A stretch of DNA of 32,925 nt from a virus, in IMG/VR virus record IMGVR_UViG_3300042563_001835, positions 1-32,925 of that record, one strand, 5' to 3'. Below the pieces are notes generated by a model. That model saw nothing but the letters and a program-made list of their open reading frames with translations. It made no database searches and had not been told where the DNA came from. Positions 1 to 9,396 of this stretch are shown piece by piece. The translations under genes were made by a program, and so were the position numbers. How positions within the stretch are numbered: the first letter of the stretch is position 1; each line of letters opens with the position of its first letter.

Positions 1-3000
1 TGATTTTAATTTTAGATAATCATCCATATTAAATGTAACACCTAAGTTCTTTAAGAAATTAATCATCTCTTCAGGATCTTTAGGAAGCTTCTCAGGCCAT
101 AACTCTGAGTCAGTGTTAACTTGATATGTTTTAGTTTCACCATTGAATCTAACAAGCCCATTACGAGTTTTAGCTAGTGCTCTCATTTGACTAAACCAAT
201 CTTGTTCTACTTGTTTAGTTATTGTAAATTGATTAGCAGGAGCAGTGTACACTTCATTTCCTATAACATATTGAATAAGAGCATTTGGTTTTTGCTTTGT
301 AAATGTTTGATAGAAGTTAATGAACAATCTCCAGTCTTCTGGTGTTTTAAATTTACCAAAATCTATATTTTTTGAAAGATTACCATTATCATCAATAGAA
401 TAAGATCCACCAATACGTTGAAAGAATCTAACATACGTAGCATCATAACTAGCTAGATCAACTAATTTATCAATCACTCTATCAATACTTGTTGTATTAG
501 ATATCTTATCTAATAATGTAGCAAACACTCTACTAAAATTTACTAACTTAAATCCTCCAACAGAAGATTTTTCTCTTACAGGTAATTTTAAACTAGTAGA
601 GTTTTGTTGATTAGTAGGAACTACTTGTGGCAATGTAGCAGCAACAAGTTTAATAGCAAATGGAGAAGTCTTTTTATGATCAACTGTAAAAGCTTCTTGA
701 GAATAACCAACGCTAGTTACATTCTCATCATTAATGTCTACAAGATCTTCTTCATTGAAGTTTACACCTATTGTACGTAACAATTGTTTACCTTGTGTAA
801 ACAAAGCATTGAAACGTTCTTCTCCTAATTGTTGATATACATTACCAGCAATATATGTTTGTTTAATATAATTATATATTTCAGCTCCTGTAATTTGTTG
901 TAAATCAAATATAGATTCTTTATTTTCACCAAATATATAATTTGCTGCACGAGAAAATATATCCTCTGCATATTCAGCAGCTTGTGTTTCTGTTATACCA
1001 GGAATTCTACTATATGCAGGTGGTCCTTTCTTTTGTGATTCAGAGATGGTAAATTCTTTATACTTACCAGCATCAATAGCTTTAAACAAATCTTTAGCTA
1101 ATGAAGGATTAGCATTTCTAGACATGATGAAGTTTATGATTCTTCTAAAGAAGTTACGTACTAATTCACTTAATGATCTAGCAGGAAGTTTACCCACTTT
1201 GAATTCACCAAAATCATCACCATATCTTTCTTCTACTTGTTGATCTGTAGCACTAGCATAATCTATTTTCTTACCAGAAGCTCTATCTGTAAATTGTCCA
1301 GGTTTATTTCTAAACTCTTCTTCAAGAGCAGTTCTTTCTTCAGGAGTTAAGAAGTGTTTCCATATAGGGTGGAACAATTCATGGTAACCTACTGTTCTTG
1401 GTCCAGCTTTGTAGAACTTAGCTACACCATCAACATATACACCAAAAGCTTTTTCACCATCATATGTATCTACAAGATCTTCTAACACTTCTAATGGTAC
1501 ACCAGGAAGGTTTTCAGCTTGGAAGTCTTTTAATATCTGAATATCATTCTCAGACATTACATCTTCTTGAGCTGTAACTCCCACTCTCATGTAGTTATCA
1601 TCAGGTAGGTCAGTATCGTTTATATCAATAGGGTCTATTTTCTCTTCAGGAGTAATCTCTGGACTAACTTCTTCTACAGCTGTAGTAGGAGCTTCATCTG
1701 CAACTGCAGGAACTTCTTCAGCTTGTTGTGTACTTTGTATTTCTTTTAATACATCAATAAGTTTACCACCAACAAATGTTACAACACGTTGTTCAGCACT
1801 AGCTTGTTCATCATATTGACCAATGTTTTGTAATACACCATCCACTGTAGCTAATATAGCTTCATTCTCTGCAGCTTTTGTTATTGTATCATTAACTATT
1901 ACATCTACAACATCTACATTACCATCAGCATCAACTGTTCCTGTAAACTCAACTGGACCAGTTGCAAATTGATATGTGTTAGGTGTTGTTCCATCCATTA
2001 TATATTCTCCTATCATACCAGGAGTTGTTGGTGTAATAGGAGCAGTTTTAGCAGCCTGTGCAACAGGAACAGGTTTTATAATAGGAAGATCAAAATCAAT
2101 TAATGTAGCATACTTCTGAGAGAATGAATAAGGAACAGTTGGTGTAGGAGCAGCCACTTTAGTTGTAAGTGGTGTGTTCTCACTAGAACGTGATGTTTTA
2201 CCATCAGGAAGTTTAGATGATAATAAATATGATTGGTAGTTTTTCCAATATCTAGCTACAAGCTGACCTTCAGCATTCTTCTCTCCTGTATATTCATAGA
2301 ACTTACTTGTAAGATCTTTAATAGTTTTACTATTGATGTTATGATATGTATCTGTAAGTTGTTTTACTATATCAGCTTCTTTGTTTTCAATATCTATAAT
2401 AGGATATTTTACACCACCTAAGTAAATACTTCTTGAGTTAGTATCAATATAGAATTGATTACCTAATGTAGATGCACCTTTACGTAAGTACAATACATTC
2501 TGTAAGTATGCTAGATAGTTTACATCTATATCTACTGGTTTACCAGATGTAGATTTTTCTCTTATGTCAAGAGCTAATGCTTTAAGTACTTCATATACTG
2601 ATTTAGCTTTCTCTTTTCCTAATTTACTATTATTCAAGACTTCTAATACATCTTCGTATTGAAGAATAACTATTCCCTTTTCTTTAAATGTTACGTTCCT
2701 TCCTTTATGAGCTACAAATCCTGCAGTGTTTATTTGAAGAAGCTTTGGTTGAGAAGCAATCTTTGATTCAGGTATTAATATACCACCAATTTGATTTCTT
2801 TCAAAAAGACCATTTGCAAGTTTATTAATAATAGCTATACCTCTAGATACATCAATGTTATACACTTTATGTTCTGATGTATTGTTTGCAAATAATGTAG
2901 CTCTCTCTTGTCTCCAACCATTAGCTGCAGATGCAAGATTTTCTTTTTCACCTTGTCTATATCTAGGAACTCTTTGTCCAGTCTTAGGATCTGTATATGT

Positions 3001-6000
3001 GTAATACAGTTCTGTTGTAGGCATAGCTTGATATATCACTTGACTTAAATCAATCTGTGTTCCAACTTCTCCTATACGTTTTCCTTCTTTATCTACAAAA
3101 TAAGATTTACCTTTATCTTGTTCTACAAATACTTGTGCAACAAATCCTGTATCAACATCAGTCACTTTATCTTCTGCAGTTGTTGGTCTACCATATTGAA
3201 GCTCCGTAAGTCCTTTAAGCCCCATTGCTTCTTCATTATTAGGTGTAACTAATATTGCACCTATTCTCTTAGCATTCTTAAAGTTTTTAACATTGTTTAA
3301 GAACTCTCTAGAATTTTTAACATGCTGAGGAGCATTAGCACGAGTCTGAGCATTCTCAGATTCACTAGTACCAGATATAAAGAAGTTTCTCCATGTCTTT
3401 AAGAAACTCTCATCTTCTTTTACAACAGCTTCTGATGTTGCAGTTTCTGTAGGAATAGGCGTAGCAATCTCTCCAGAATTAAGCTCTGCTTTATCCTGTT
3501 GTCTATCCACCTCATTTTTAGTCACAAGCATTGCTTGCTCTTCTTTTTCTAAGGCAAGATTCTTTTCTTTTACAGCTTTATATGTTTCATCTATGTTGTT
3601 TGTTATAACAGCAATAGTTTCATTTAATAAGTTTTCATTAGTTGTACCAAATAATCTTCTGAAGAATGTTTTTAATGAATTAACAAATGTTTCCCATGTA
3701 GAAGTTTGTGTATTTTTATATGGAACAGTTTGTAAGTATCTTTGGAACTCTCTATTAGATAAAGCCTCTGTTGCAAACTCATAGATGTTTTTGAATGCAT
3801 AGTATTCACCATTCTTAATCAGTCCAGCTTCAGCATATTTATTAGGATCATTCTTGAATGTTTCTTGTACAAACTTAAATAATGGATCCAACTCTTTAAA
3901 GAATTGTCCATTAGTATCTGATAATCCATATACAGTTAAGTCATGTCCTATCTCATGTAATAATACATGTTCAACAGGAAGACTTCCAGCTTCATAATCA
4001 AAAGCATTGTCTTCATAATTAATACTACTTACAGCAGTTTCTTTCCCTAATGTTCCTCCTCTAGAAACTCCAGCACTAGATAATGTTCTATCTCCTAAGA
4101 TGATTTTACTATCTCTAGTAGTAAATTTTAAGAAAGCTGATGCTAATTGTTTTTCTAGAACTGTAGCATAAGGTGATTCAGCAATCTTCTCTAACACGTC
4201 ATATTTACTTTTCTCTCCTTCACCATATTGACTTACAAGATCAGAATAAGTTCTCTTATCTGATTTGAACTTATCTCTACTCTTAGAAAAGTAATTACTA
4301 TTTTCTGCATTAGGAGTAGTAGTTCTTGTCTTTTTTCCTTCTGGTGTGAATTCTTCTTTCTCTCCAGTGAATGAATAGTTTTGAGGATTATCTTTTAAAT
4401 CATTATATTCATTAACAAATAATTGTCTTCTTTTAGAAAGCTCAATTACATCTTTTAATTCTTGTTTAACAAGATCCGTATCAATTCTATCTGATTTTTG
4501 TTGATCTATGTTATACAACACCTTAGCAAGGCTTACTGATGTATCACTACCTAGCTCATCATTAATTACATCCTGTACAGGAATATCTGCTCTTAGAAGT
4601 CTTGCAGATACTTGAGGGATACGTATATCATAATCAGCTATCTTAGCAGCTGCATATACCATCTTATCAATGATTAATGGAGAATACTTTCTGATTTGAT
4701 TACCTGATGCATCAAGATATGTACCACCCTCTGCATCTTGCATTACAGCACCACCATAACTAAGATTTACAGACTTGTATAATTCTTGTGTATTCTTTGC
4801 TGTATTTTCAAATAAACTTAATCTTTTTTGGAATGATTCAACTGTATCATTAATATTAGCTACTCCTTCTTCTTTTAAATCGCTAAGTCCTTTATCAGAC
4901 ATTCCTGCTTGTCTAAGATCTTTGATATCATCCATGATCATATCAAATCTTCCAAACTTAATACGTGGGGCAAGATATGTATGATACAAATCTGCATTAA
5001 GATCTCTAGCTTCTAATTCATCTCCTTGAATAATAGCATTTTGTTGTTGTTCTTGAATATTAGTAAATCTATCTACAGCTTCAAGTTTTTCTTTATATGC
5101 AGCTTGAAATGTAGGAGCATTATTAAGTTCATTAATAAATCTTTCTGTATTAGACTTTGCAGCTTTTGATCTAGCTATTTCTCCACTAGGTCCAAACGTT
5201 TGCATTAATCCTCCAGTAATACCACCAAGTATTCCACTTTCGATTCCTTCTTTAGATACTAATGCACCAACATCTTTACCAGCTTCATCTTCACCCAACA
5301 TTCCATATAAGAAACCATCAGTCCAAACACTTGCGTTCTTACCATCATATCCTTTATTGAAATAGTTTTGTGTACCTACTTGTAAAGCATATTGTCCAAG
5401 TTCTTGAACTGCTTCTTTAGGATCAAATACATATTTACCTACTCTAGCACTTTTCTCATAAAGTTTACCAAATCTAGTTGCTGCACCAGGTACTGCTGCA
5501 TATCCACCTTCTTTTAATAATACATCATCTGCACGTCCTAATAAACTATTCGCAGCTTGTTTATCAGCAGCATAAGAACTTCCTAATAATTTATTAAGTT
5601 GAGCATATTCTGTAACACTTAACAAAGCTAAGTTACCAAAGAAAGAAGTTTTACCTACACTTTCTGAAATTGTATTTATATTATCTAAGTCAGCACCTTG
5701 AGGTTCTTCACCAAAATGGTTTTCTTTATATTGTTTTATTAAATTATTTCTATATTCATTTGATGTTTGTAATGCTTCAAAAGAAGCTTCACCTGCAGAT
5801 GAATATGCAGCAACAACTGTTCTTCTAAATTTATCTTGAAATCCAGCTATAGCATTTTTTGTCTTAGCTATATTTAAAATAGCAGATTCTCTAGCACTAA
5901 GATCAGCAATAGATGAAATATTTTTTTCAAGAATTGCTGCAGCTTCAATATTTTTACCAGCAGAGAAAGCTCTTGATGTACCTTTTAATAATGGTGTGAA

Positions 6001-6696
6001 TAATTTAAATGCTTGAGATGCTTCAGCAGCTATAGCACCTTCTGCAGCTAATCCACCAATTACAGCACCTGTTCCTTTTATAGCAGCATTTGCTATATTA
6101 CCAGAAAGCATAGCTCCAACAGCAAATCCAGAATTCTTAACTAATTTATCAAATAAGAAATTTGTTTTCCACCAGTTATCAGGAGAATACCAAGATGCAT
6201 TTTTTTCTTTATCAGTATAATAATTTGGTAGGTAGTTCTGATCCACCTCATTATTATATTCATCTAACATTTGCATTGCTGGGTTATCCCATATATCAGC
6301 AAGTCTTCCAGAGAATGGAGATTTTGCTAAACCATATAACATACCAAAACTTCCTGCAACAGTAGTAGCTGCAAGATTAACTCCTTTTAATATACCATTA
6401 GTAGCTTGTGTTAATGCAGATTGTGCATTAGCATTCTGATCTTCAATATCAATTGTATCTCTAGAAAACATATCATATCTTCTATTCTCATACAATTCAT
6501 TTGCTGTAACAGTAGAAAGTAATCCTTTACCTATTTCAGGACCATTACCAAATATAGGATCACCATTATTTCTTCCTGATAGATCTGTGGTTAATGGTCC
6601 ATAGTTATTTGGAATAGGTGTTGATGGACTAGGCAGATTAGGAAGTTGCTGATCTGGATTTATAAGAATTGGATTAAGGTTTTTAAAATCTGGCAT
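1..6696 (-). CDS. Giant virion 'cargo' protein with two zincin-like HExxH motifs (C-terminus beyond window)
   Basis: The frame is open for 2232 codons from ATG at 6696 (protein begins MPDFKNLNPILINPDQQ) and runs off the left edge. Glycine/alanine-rich hydrophobic stretches lie near residues 97-122, 185-225 and 487-500. They could insert into membrane, as expected of proteins ejected with the DNA. HEIGH is at residues 914-918 (bases 3943-3957). It is followed about 70 residues later by YEFATEALSN, whose Glu is a likely third zinc ligand. A second motif, HELFH, is at residues 1772-1776 (1369-1383), with a downstream acidic segment containing EERYGDDFGEF. Both are followed by a basic segment with an FFRR core, so they look like two divergent copies of one zincin-like domain. 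Large multidomain genes downstream of the muzzle are typical of crAss-like phages and may include virion RNA polymerase; no polymerase motif is seen in this part. Function is inferred from position and motifs only. The start lies 15 bases after the previous stop. Confidence 0.8.
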   Translation of the reverse strand, partial: MPDFKNLNPILINPDQQLPNLPSPSTPIPNNYGPLTTDLSGRNNGDPIFGNGPEIGKGLLSTVTANELYENRRYDMFSRDTIDIEDQNANAQSALTQATNGILKGVNLAATTVAGSFGMLYGLAKSPFSGRLADIWDNPAMQMLDEYNNEVDQNYLPNYYTDKEKNASWYSPDNWWKTNFLFDKLVKNSGFAVGAMLSGNIANAAIKGTGAVIGGLAAEGAIAAEASQAFKLFTPLLKGTSRAFSAGKNIEAAAILEKNISSIADLSARESAILNIAKTKNAIAGFQDKFRRTVVAAYSSAGEASFEALQTSNEYRNNLIKQYKENHFGEEPQGADLDNINTISESVGKTSFFGNLALLSVTEYAQLNKLLGSSYAADKQAANSLLGRADDVLLKEGGYAAVPGAATRFGKLYEKSARVGKYVFDPKEAVQELGQYALQVGTQNYFNKGYDGKNASVWTDGFLYGMLGEDEAGKDVGALVSKEGIESGILGGITGGLMQTFGPSGEIARSKAAKSNTERFINELNNAPTFQAAYKEKLEAVDRFTNIQEQQQNAIIQGDELEARDLNADLYHTYLAPRIKFGRFDMIMDDIKDLRQAGMSDKGLSDLKEEGVANINDTVESFQKRLSLFENTAKNTQELYKSVNLSYGGAVMQDAEGGTYLDASGNQIRKYSPLIIDKMVYAAAKIADYDIRIPQVSARLLRADIPVQDVINDELGSDTSVSLAKVLYNIDQQKSDRIDTDLVKQELKDVIELSKRRQLFVNEYNDLKDNPQNYSFTGEKEEFTPEGKKTRTTTPNAENSNYFSKSRDKFKSDKRTYSDLVSQYGEGEKSKYDVLEKIAESPYATVLEKQLASAFLKFTTRDSKIILGDRTLSSAGVSRGGTLGKETAVSSINYEDNAFDYEAGSLPVEHVLLHEIGHDLTVYGLSDTNGQFFKELDPLFKFVQETFKNDPNKYAEAGLIKNGEYYAFKNIYEFATEALSNREFQRYLQTVPYKNTQTSTWETFVNSLKTFFRRLFGTTNENLLNETIAVITNNIDETYKAVKEKNLALEKEEQAMLVTKNEVDRQQDKAELNSGEIATPIPTETATSEAVVKEDESFLKTWRNFFISGTSESENAQTRANAPQHVKNSREFLNNVKNFKNAKRIGAILVTPNNEEAMGLKGLTELQYGRPTTAEDKVTDVDTGFVAQVFVEQDKGKSYFVDKEGKRIGEVGTQIDLSQVIYQAMPTTELYYTYTDPKTGQRVPRYRQGEKENLASAANGWRQERATLFANNTSEHKVYNIDVSRGIAIINKLANGLFERNQIGGILIPESKIASQPKLLQINTAGFVAHKGRNVTFKEKGIVILQYEDVLEVLNNSKLGKEKAKSVYEVLKALALDIREKSTSGKPVDIDVNYLAYLQNVLYLRKGASTLGNQFYIDTNSRSIYLGGVKYPIIDIENKEADIVKQLTDTYHNINSKTIKDLTSKFYEYTGEKNAEGQLVARYWKNYQSYLLSSKLPDGKTSRSSENTPLTTKVAAPTPTVPYSFSQKYATLIDFDLPIIKPVPVAQAAKTAPITPTTPGMIGEYIMDGTTPNTYQFATGPVEFTGTVDADGNVDVVDVIVNDTITKAAENEAILATVDGVLQNIGQYDEQASAEQRVVTFVGGKLIDVLKEIQSTQQAEEVPAVADEAPTTAVEEVSPEITPEEKIDPIDINDTDLPDDNYMRVGVTAQEDVMSENDIQILKDFQAENLPGVPLEVLEDLVDTYDGEKAFGVYVDGVAKFYKAGPRTVGYHELFHPIWKHFLTPEERTALEEEFRNKPGQFTDRASGKKIDYASATDQQVEERYGDDFGEFKVGKLPARSLSELVRNFFRRIINFIMSRNANPSLAKDLFKAIDAGKYKEFTISESQKKGPPAYSRIPGITETQAAEYAEDIFSRAANYIFGENKESIFDLQQITGAEIYNYIKQTYIAGNVYQQLGEERFNALFTQGKQLLRTIGVNFNEEDLVDINDENVTSVGYSQEAFTVDHKKTSPFAIKLVAATLPQVVPTNQQNSTSLKLPVREKSSVGGFKLVNFSRVFATLLDKISNTTSIDRVIDKLVDLASYDATYVRFFQRIGGSYSIDDNGNLSKNIDFGKFKTPEDWRLFINFYQTFTKQKPNALIQYVIGNEVYTAPANQFTITKQVEQDWFSQMRALAKTRNGLVRFNGETKTYQVNTDSELWPEKLPKDPEEMINFLKNLGVTFNMDDYLKLKS

Positions 6697-6711
6697 AATT
6701 ATTTATTATAA

Positions 6712-9285
6712 TTAGTAATCTAATGTTGAGAAATCAAATTTTGGATAAGCTTCTTGAAGTACATTGATCAAAACTTTATCATTTAAAGCGTCTAAGTTTT
6801 TAACTCCTTGTTCATATCCAACTCTAGCTAATTTATTACTTCCTGAGAGTTCGAAAGAATTATATTTACCTTGTTTATTTTTAATAAATACTGTTGGAAT
6901 ATATAACTCAGGATTAGATCTATCTTGTTTTAAGTTAGCTGTAATTTGGAAACGTTGTACTCCAGGGAAATTTCCAAATTGTTTTTGCATTACTGCTTCT
7001 TCAGCAACATTGCTTCTAGTTATATCTGTATTACCTCTTCCTATTCCTACTCTAGCAGATGCTTGAGTATTAGGATTTACATATTTTTCTCCTAGATATC
7101 CAGCAACTTGTGCAGCACTAACTTTTAATCTTTGTGGTGTACCTGAATCTTCTGAATTTCGTATTTGTATTTCATAACTATCCCCATCTTGTTTTACAAT
7201 TACATTAGTATTTTTCATAACTTTTTCATCTGTAACCCATCTGTTTGATGTTTCAAAATCCCAATTTGAATCAGTCTTAAGTGATTGCTCTTGCTGTGCA
7301 ATAACTAATGCACTAAGCCCTTTCATTACAATTGGTGGAACTTCTCCTTTAGCATTAGCTACAGCTTTTATACGTGGAACAAATGAATTTGCAGATTTCC
7401 CCATTTTTTGCATATATATATCATCTGCTTTTTTATAAGCTTCTTTAACTTTATTTGCAGCAGGTTTAAAACTAGTTAGAAATCCTCTTATATCTTCTCT
7501 AGTTTTATTATCAGTTTTAGATAAATGACTCATTGCTTCACGAACAAATCTTCTTTGATTTTTATTTAATGATTTTTCATCAATGTAAGATTGTTCTGTT
7601 GTTAATTCTCCTGATGGAACAGTTTGCGTTTTAATTGCATTATTTATTCCAACCATTTCTCTAGGAGTTAAAATTATTCTTTCTCCAGCTTTTGTTGAAA
7701 AAGATATATTACCTCTACCTTTTGTAGCTGCATTAATCACTTCTTCTACATTAGCTTCTTTTTCTGAATCAGCTCTTGTCTTTTTCTCAAACCTATCTAA
7801 TGTTTTTACATAGTTTTGATTCTTTGCAATTCTCATTATTGAGTTAATTGCATCTGCTGGTATGTTAGCTTTTGAAGGTACACCTTGTGCATTTTTCCAT
7901 TCAGCTAACATTCCATTAATTTTTATATCATCATAACCTCCTGCAGCTAATGCTTCTCTATCTGATTTAATTGAATCATCTACAGACGTAACATGAGAAG
8001 CAAATAATTCAGCACCTCTATTTTCATTATCTGTTGGATTTCCTATATCAGTCCAAGGAGCATCTACACCATAAGTAAGAGCTTTATCTAGTGCAAGTTT
8101 TTCAGCATCTATGTTAATTTTTCGTTCAGTTTGTGAACTAGTAATACTAAATTCATAACGTTGTCTATTTTCAACTTGTTGCTTATGTCTCATCTCAGCT
8201 AAAAACTCTTGATGTTCCATTAATGGATTTGTAAGATATTCAACATCTTGACTTTGCCATTTAAAAGCATTAGCAAACTCTTTAACAAATCCATCTTTGT
8301 ATATGTTATACTTCACTTCATCAGGATTAGTTCTAGCTTGTTTAACGTTATTATAAAAGTTTTCATCAAGCTTACCAACTTTACCATCTCCACCTAGTAA
8401 ATCTTTATATTGTTCAATTTCATTCTCAATATCATTTAACTTAGTAGGATCCGTAGTGATAGCTTTTTGAACTTGTAGTTTATCTAATTGACCAATTGCC
8501 AATTGTCTATTTACATCATAATCTTGTTTAGCTTTCTGTGCAAGTTGTTCAGGACCTGCTCCTCTAAATTCATATTTAGAATCAATTCTTAATTGATTTA
8601 AATCATCTGGAGTCATACCTGCAGCAATAGCTTGTTGGATTTGTGTTTCACTAATTCCTTCAATCTTATATCGCTTCATTGCATCAGCAATCTTATTTAC
8701 ATTTATTTTACCATTACCATCAACTTCAAAAGGAATATCATATTTTTGAAGATTAGGATGTAAAGCTTTGATTGTATCCATAGCTTTTTTCTTCACATCT
8801 GTATACTGTGTATATCTTCCATTAAATGTTTCTCCAACTTTATCAGAATTTAAATATTTACTTGCTTGTTCGTTAAAATCATACATATTAGATTGAGAAG
8901 ACTTTCCTTCCTCAATAGCTTTTTCCATAGATGATTGTTGTTTTCTTAACCAAGCTGTAGAAGATACAGCAGTTTGAACATTTTTATCATTAGCTATTTT
9001 ATTAGTCATTCCATTAACAGAATTAACTAATTGATTATTTGAAAAATCTCCAGCTGCTACAAATGTTAAGTCATTACCTAATGCATTAAGTTTGGATTGT
9101 AAGTATTGTTTATCTACTCCTCGCATAACATCAAGTCCAGCAACATTATCAATAGTTGATTGTATCTTTTGAATACCTTCATCATATTGAGCTTGTTTCT
9201 GCATACCAACTTTTACCATTGCTTCCACTGGTAATTGTTGTACGTAAGGATTAAATGTAGGAGTTTTATCTGCCCATGAAGCCAT
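6712..9285 (-). CDS. Cargo-type virion protein, 857 aa
   Basis: The protein begins MASWADKTPTFNPYVQQLPV and continues with a charged, mostly helical N-terminal region (residues 20-170: VGMQKQAQYDEGIQKIQ, NVAGLDVMRGVDKQYLQ). I recognise this N-terminus as recurrent in crAss-like phage genomes, where it belongs to large proteins packed in the virion and ejected with DNA. No enzymatic motif, signal peptide or clear transmembrane helix is visible. Residues 170-860 are mixed helical and beta sequence without a domain I can name. It is the first gene of a short operon with the giant protein downstream, and it is preceded by the best promoter in the window (9325-9332 and 9353-9356). Assignment as an internal virion protein is inference from recalled similarity and position. 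Confidence 0.72.
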   Translation of the reverse strand: MASWADKTPTFNPYVQQLPVEAMVKVGMQKQAQYDEGIQKIQSTIDNVAGLDVMRGVDKQYLQSKLNALGNDLTFVAAGDFSNNQLVNSVNGMTNKIANDKNVQTAVSSTAWLRKQQSSMEKAIEEGKSSQSNMYDFNEQASKYLNSDKVGETFNGRYTQYTDVKKKAMDTIKALHPNLQKYDIPFEVDGNGKINVNKIADAMKRYKIEGISETQIQQAIAAGMTPDDLNQLRIDSKYEFRGAGPEQLAQKAKQDYDVNRQLAIGQLDKLQVQKAITTDPTKLNDIENEIEQYKDLLGGDGKVGKLDENFYNNVKQARTNPDEVKYNIYKDGFVKEFANAFKWQSQDVEYLTNPLMEHQEFLAEMRHKQQVENRQRYEFSITSSQTERKINIDAEKLALDKALTYGVDAPWTDIGNPTDNENRGAELFASHVTSVDDSIKSDREALAAGGYDDIKINGMLAEWKNAQGVPSKANIPADAINSIMRIAKNQNYVKTLDRFEKKTRADSEKEANVEEVINAATKGRGNISFSTKAGERIILTPREMVGINNAIKTQTVPSGELTTEQSYIDEKSLNKNQRRFVREAMSHLSKTDNKTREDIRGFLTSFKPAANKVKEAYKKADDIYMQKMGKSANSFVPRIKAVANAKGEVPPIVMKGLSALVIAQQEQSLKTDSNWDFETSNRWVTDEKVMKNTNVIVKQDGDSYEIQIRNSEDSGTPQRLKVSAAQVAGYLGEKYVNPNTQASARVGIGRGNTDITRSNVAEEAVMQKQFGNFPGVQRFQITANLKQDRSNPELYIPTVFIKNKQGKYNSFELSGSNKLARVGYEQGVKNLDALNDKVLINVLQEAYPKFDFSTLDY

Positions 9286-9324
9286 AATATTTTTTATTTA
9301 ATACATGTTGTACATGCGGATTAA

Positions 9325-9356
9325 CAAATGTAATATGAATTATTAGAACTACCAAA
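9325..9356 (-). promoter_or_regulatory. Bacteroidota-type promoter for the 857-aa/giant-protein operon
   Basis: On the minus strand TTTG (9356-9353) is separated by 20 bases from TACATTTG (9332-9325). This fits the Bacteroidota primary sigma consensus (TTTG at -33, TAnnTTTG at -7). The start of the 857-aa gene lies 40 bases further downstream, behind an AT-rich leader. The -33 element lies inside a 14-bp hairpin, so promoter and hairpin share DNA. Confidence 0.6.
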
Positions 9357-9380
9357 ATTAATAATCAATTCTGGTAATTC
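9346..9380 (-). terminator. 14-bp minus-strand RNA hairpin after the 982-aa gene (terminator-like, no strong U tract)
   Basis: Arms 9346-9359 and 9367-9380 enclose a 7-base loop. On the minus-strand RNA all 14 positions pair, two as G-U. On the plus strand those two are C-A mismatches, so the minus transcript is the folded form. It lies 17-51 bases after the stop of the 982-aa gene. The downstream bases (TAATAATTC) are U-rich only in part, so it may be a weak terminator, a 3'-end stabiliser or a processing site. Confidence 0.5.
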
Positions 9381-9396
9381 TTTATAATTAAATTAG

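Noticed and set aside
187-6365. Several short plus-strand frames opposite the giant protein gene
   Set aside because: They lie entirely antisense to one long open frame with clear protein features, have low-complexity translations and no leader or motif support.
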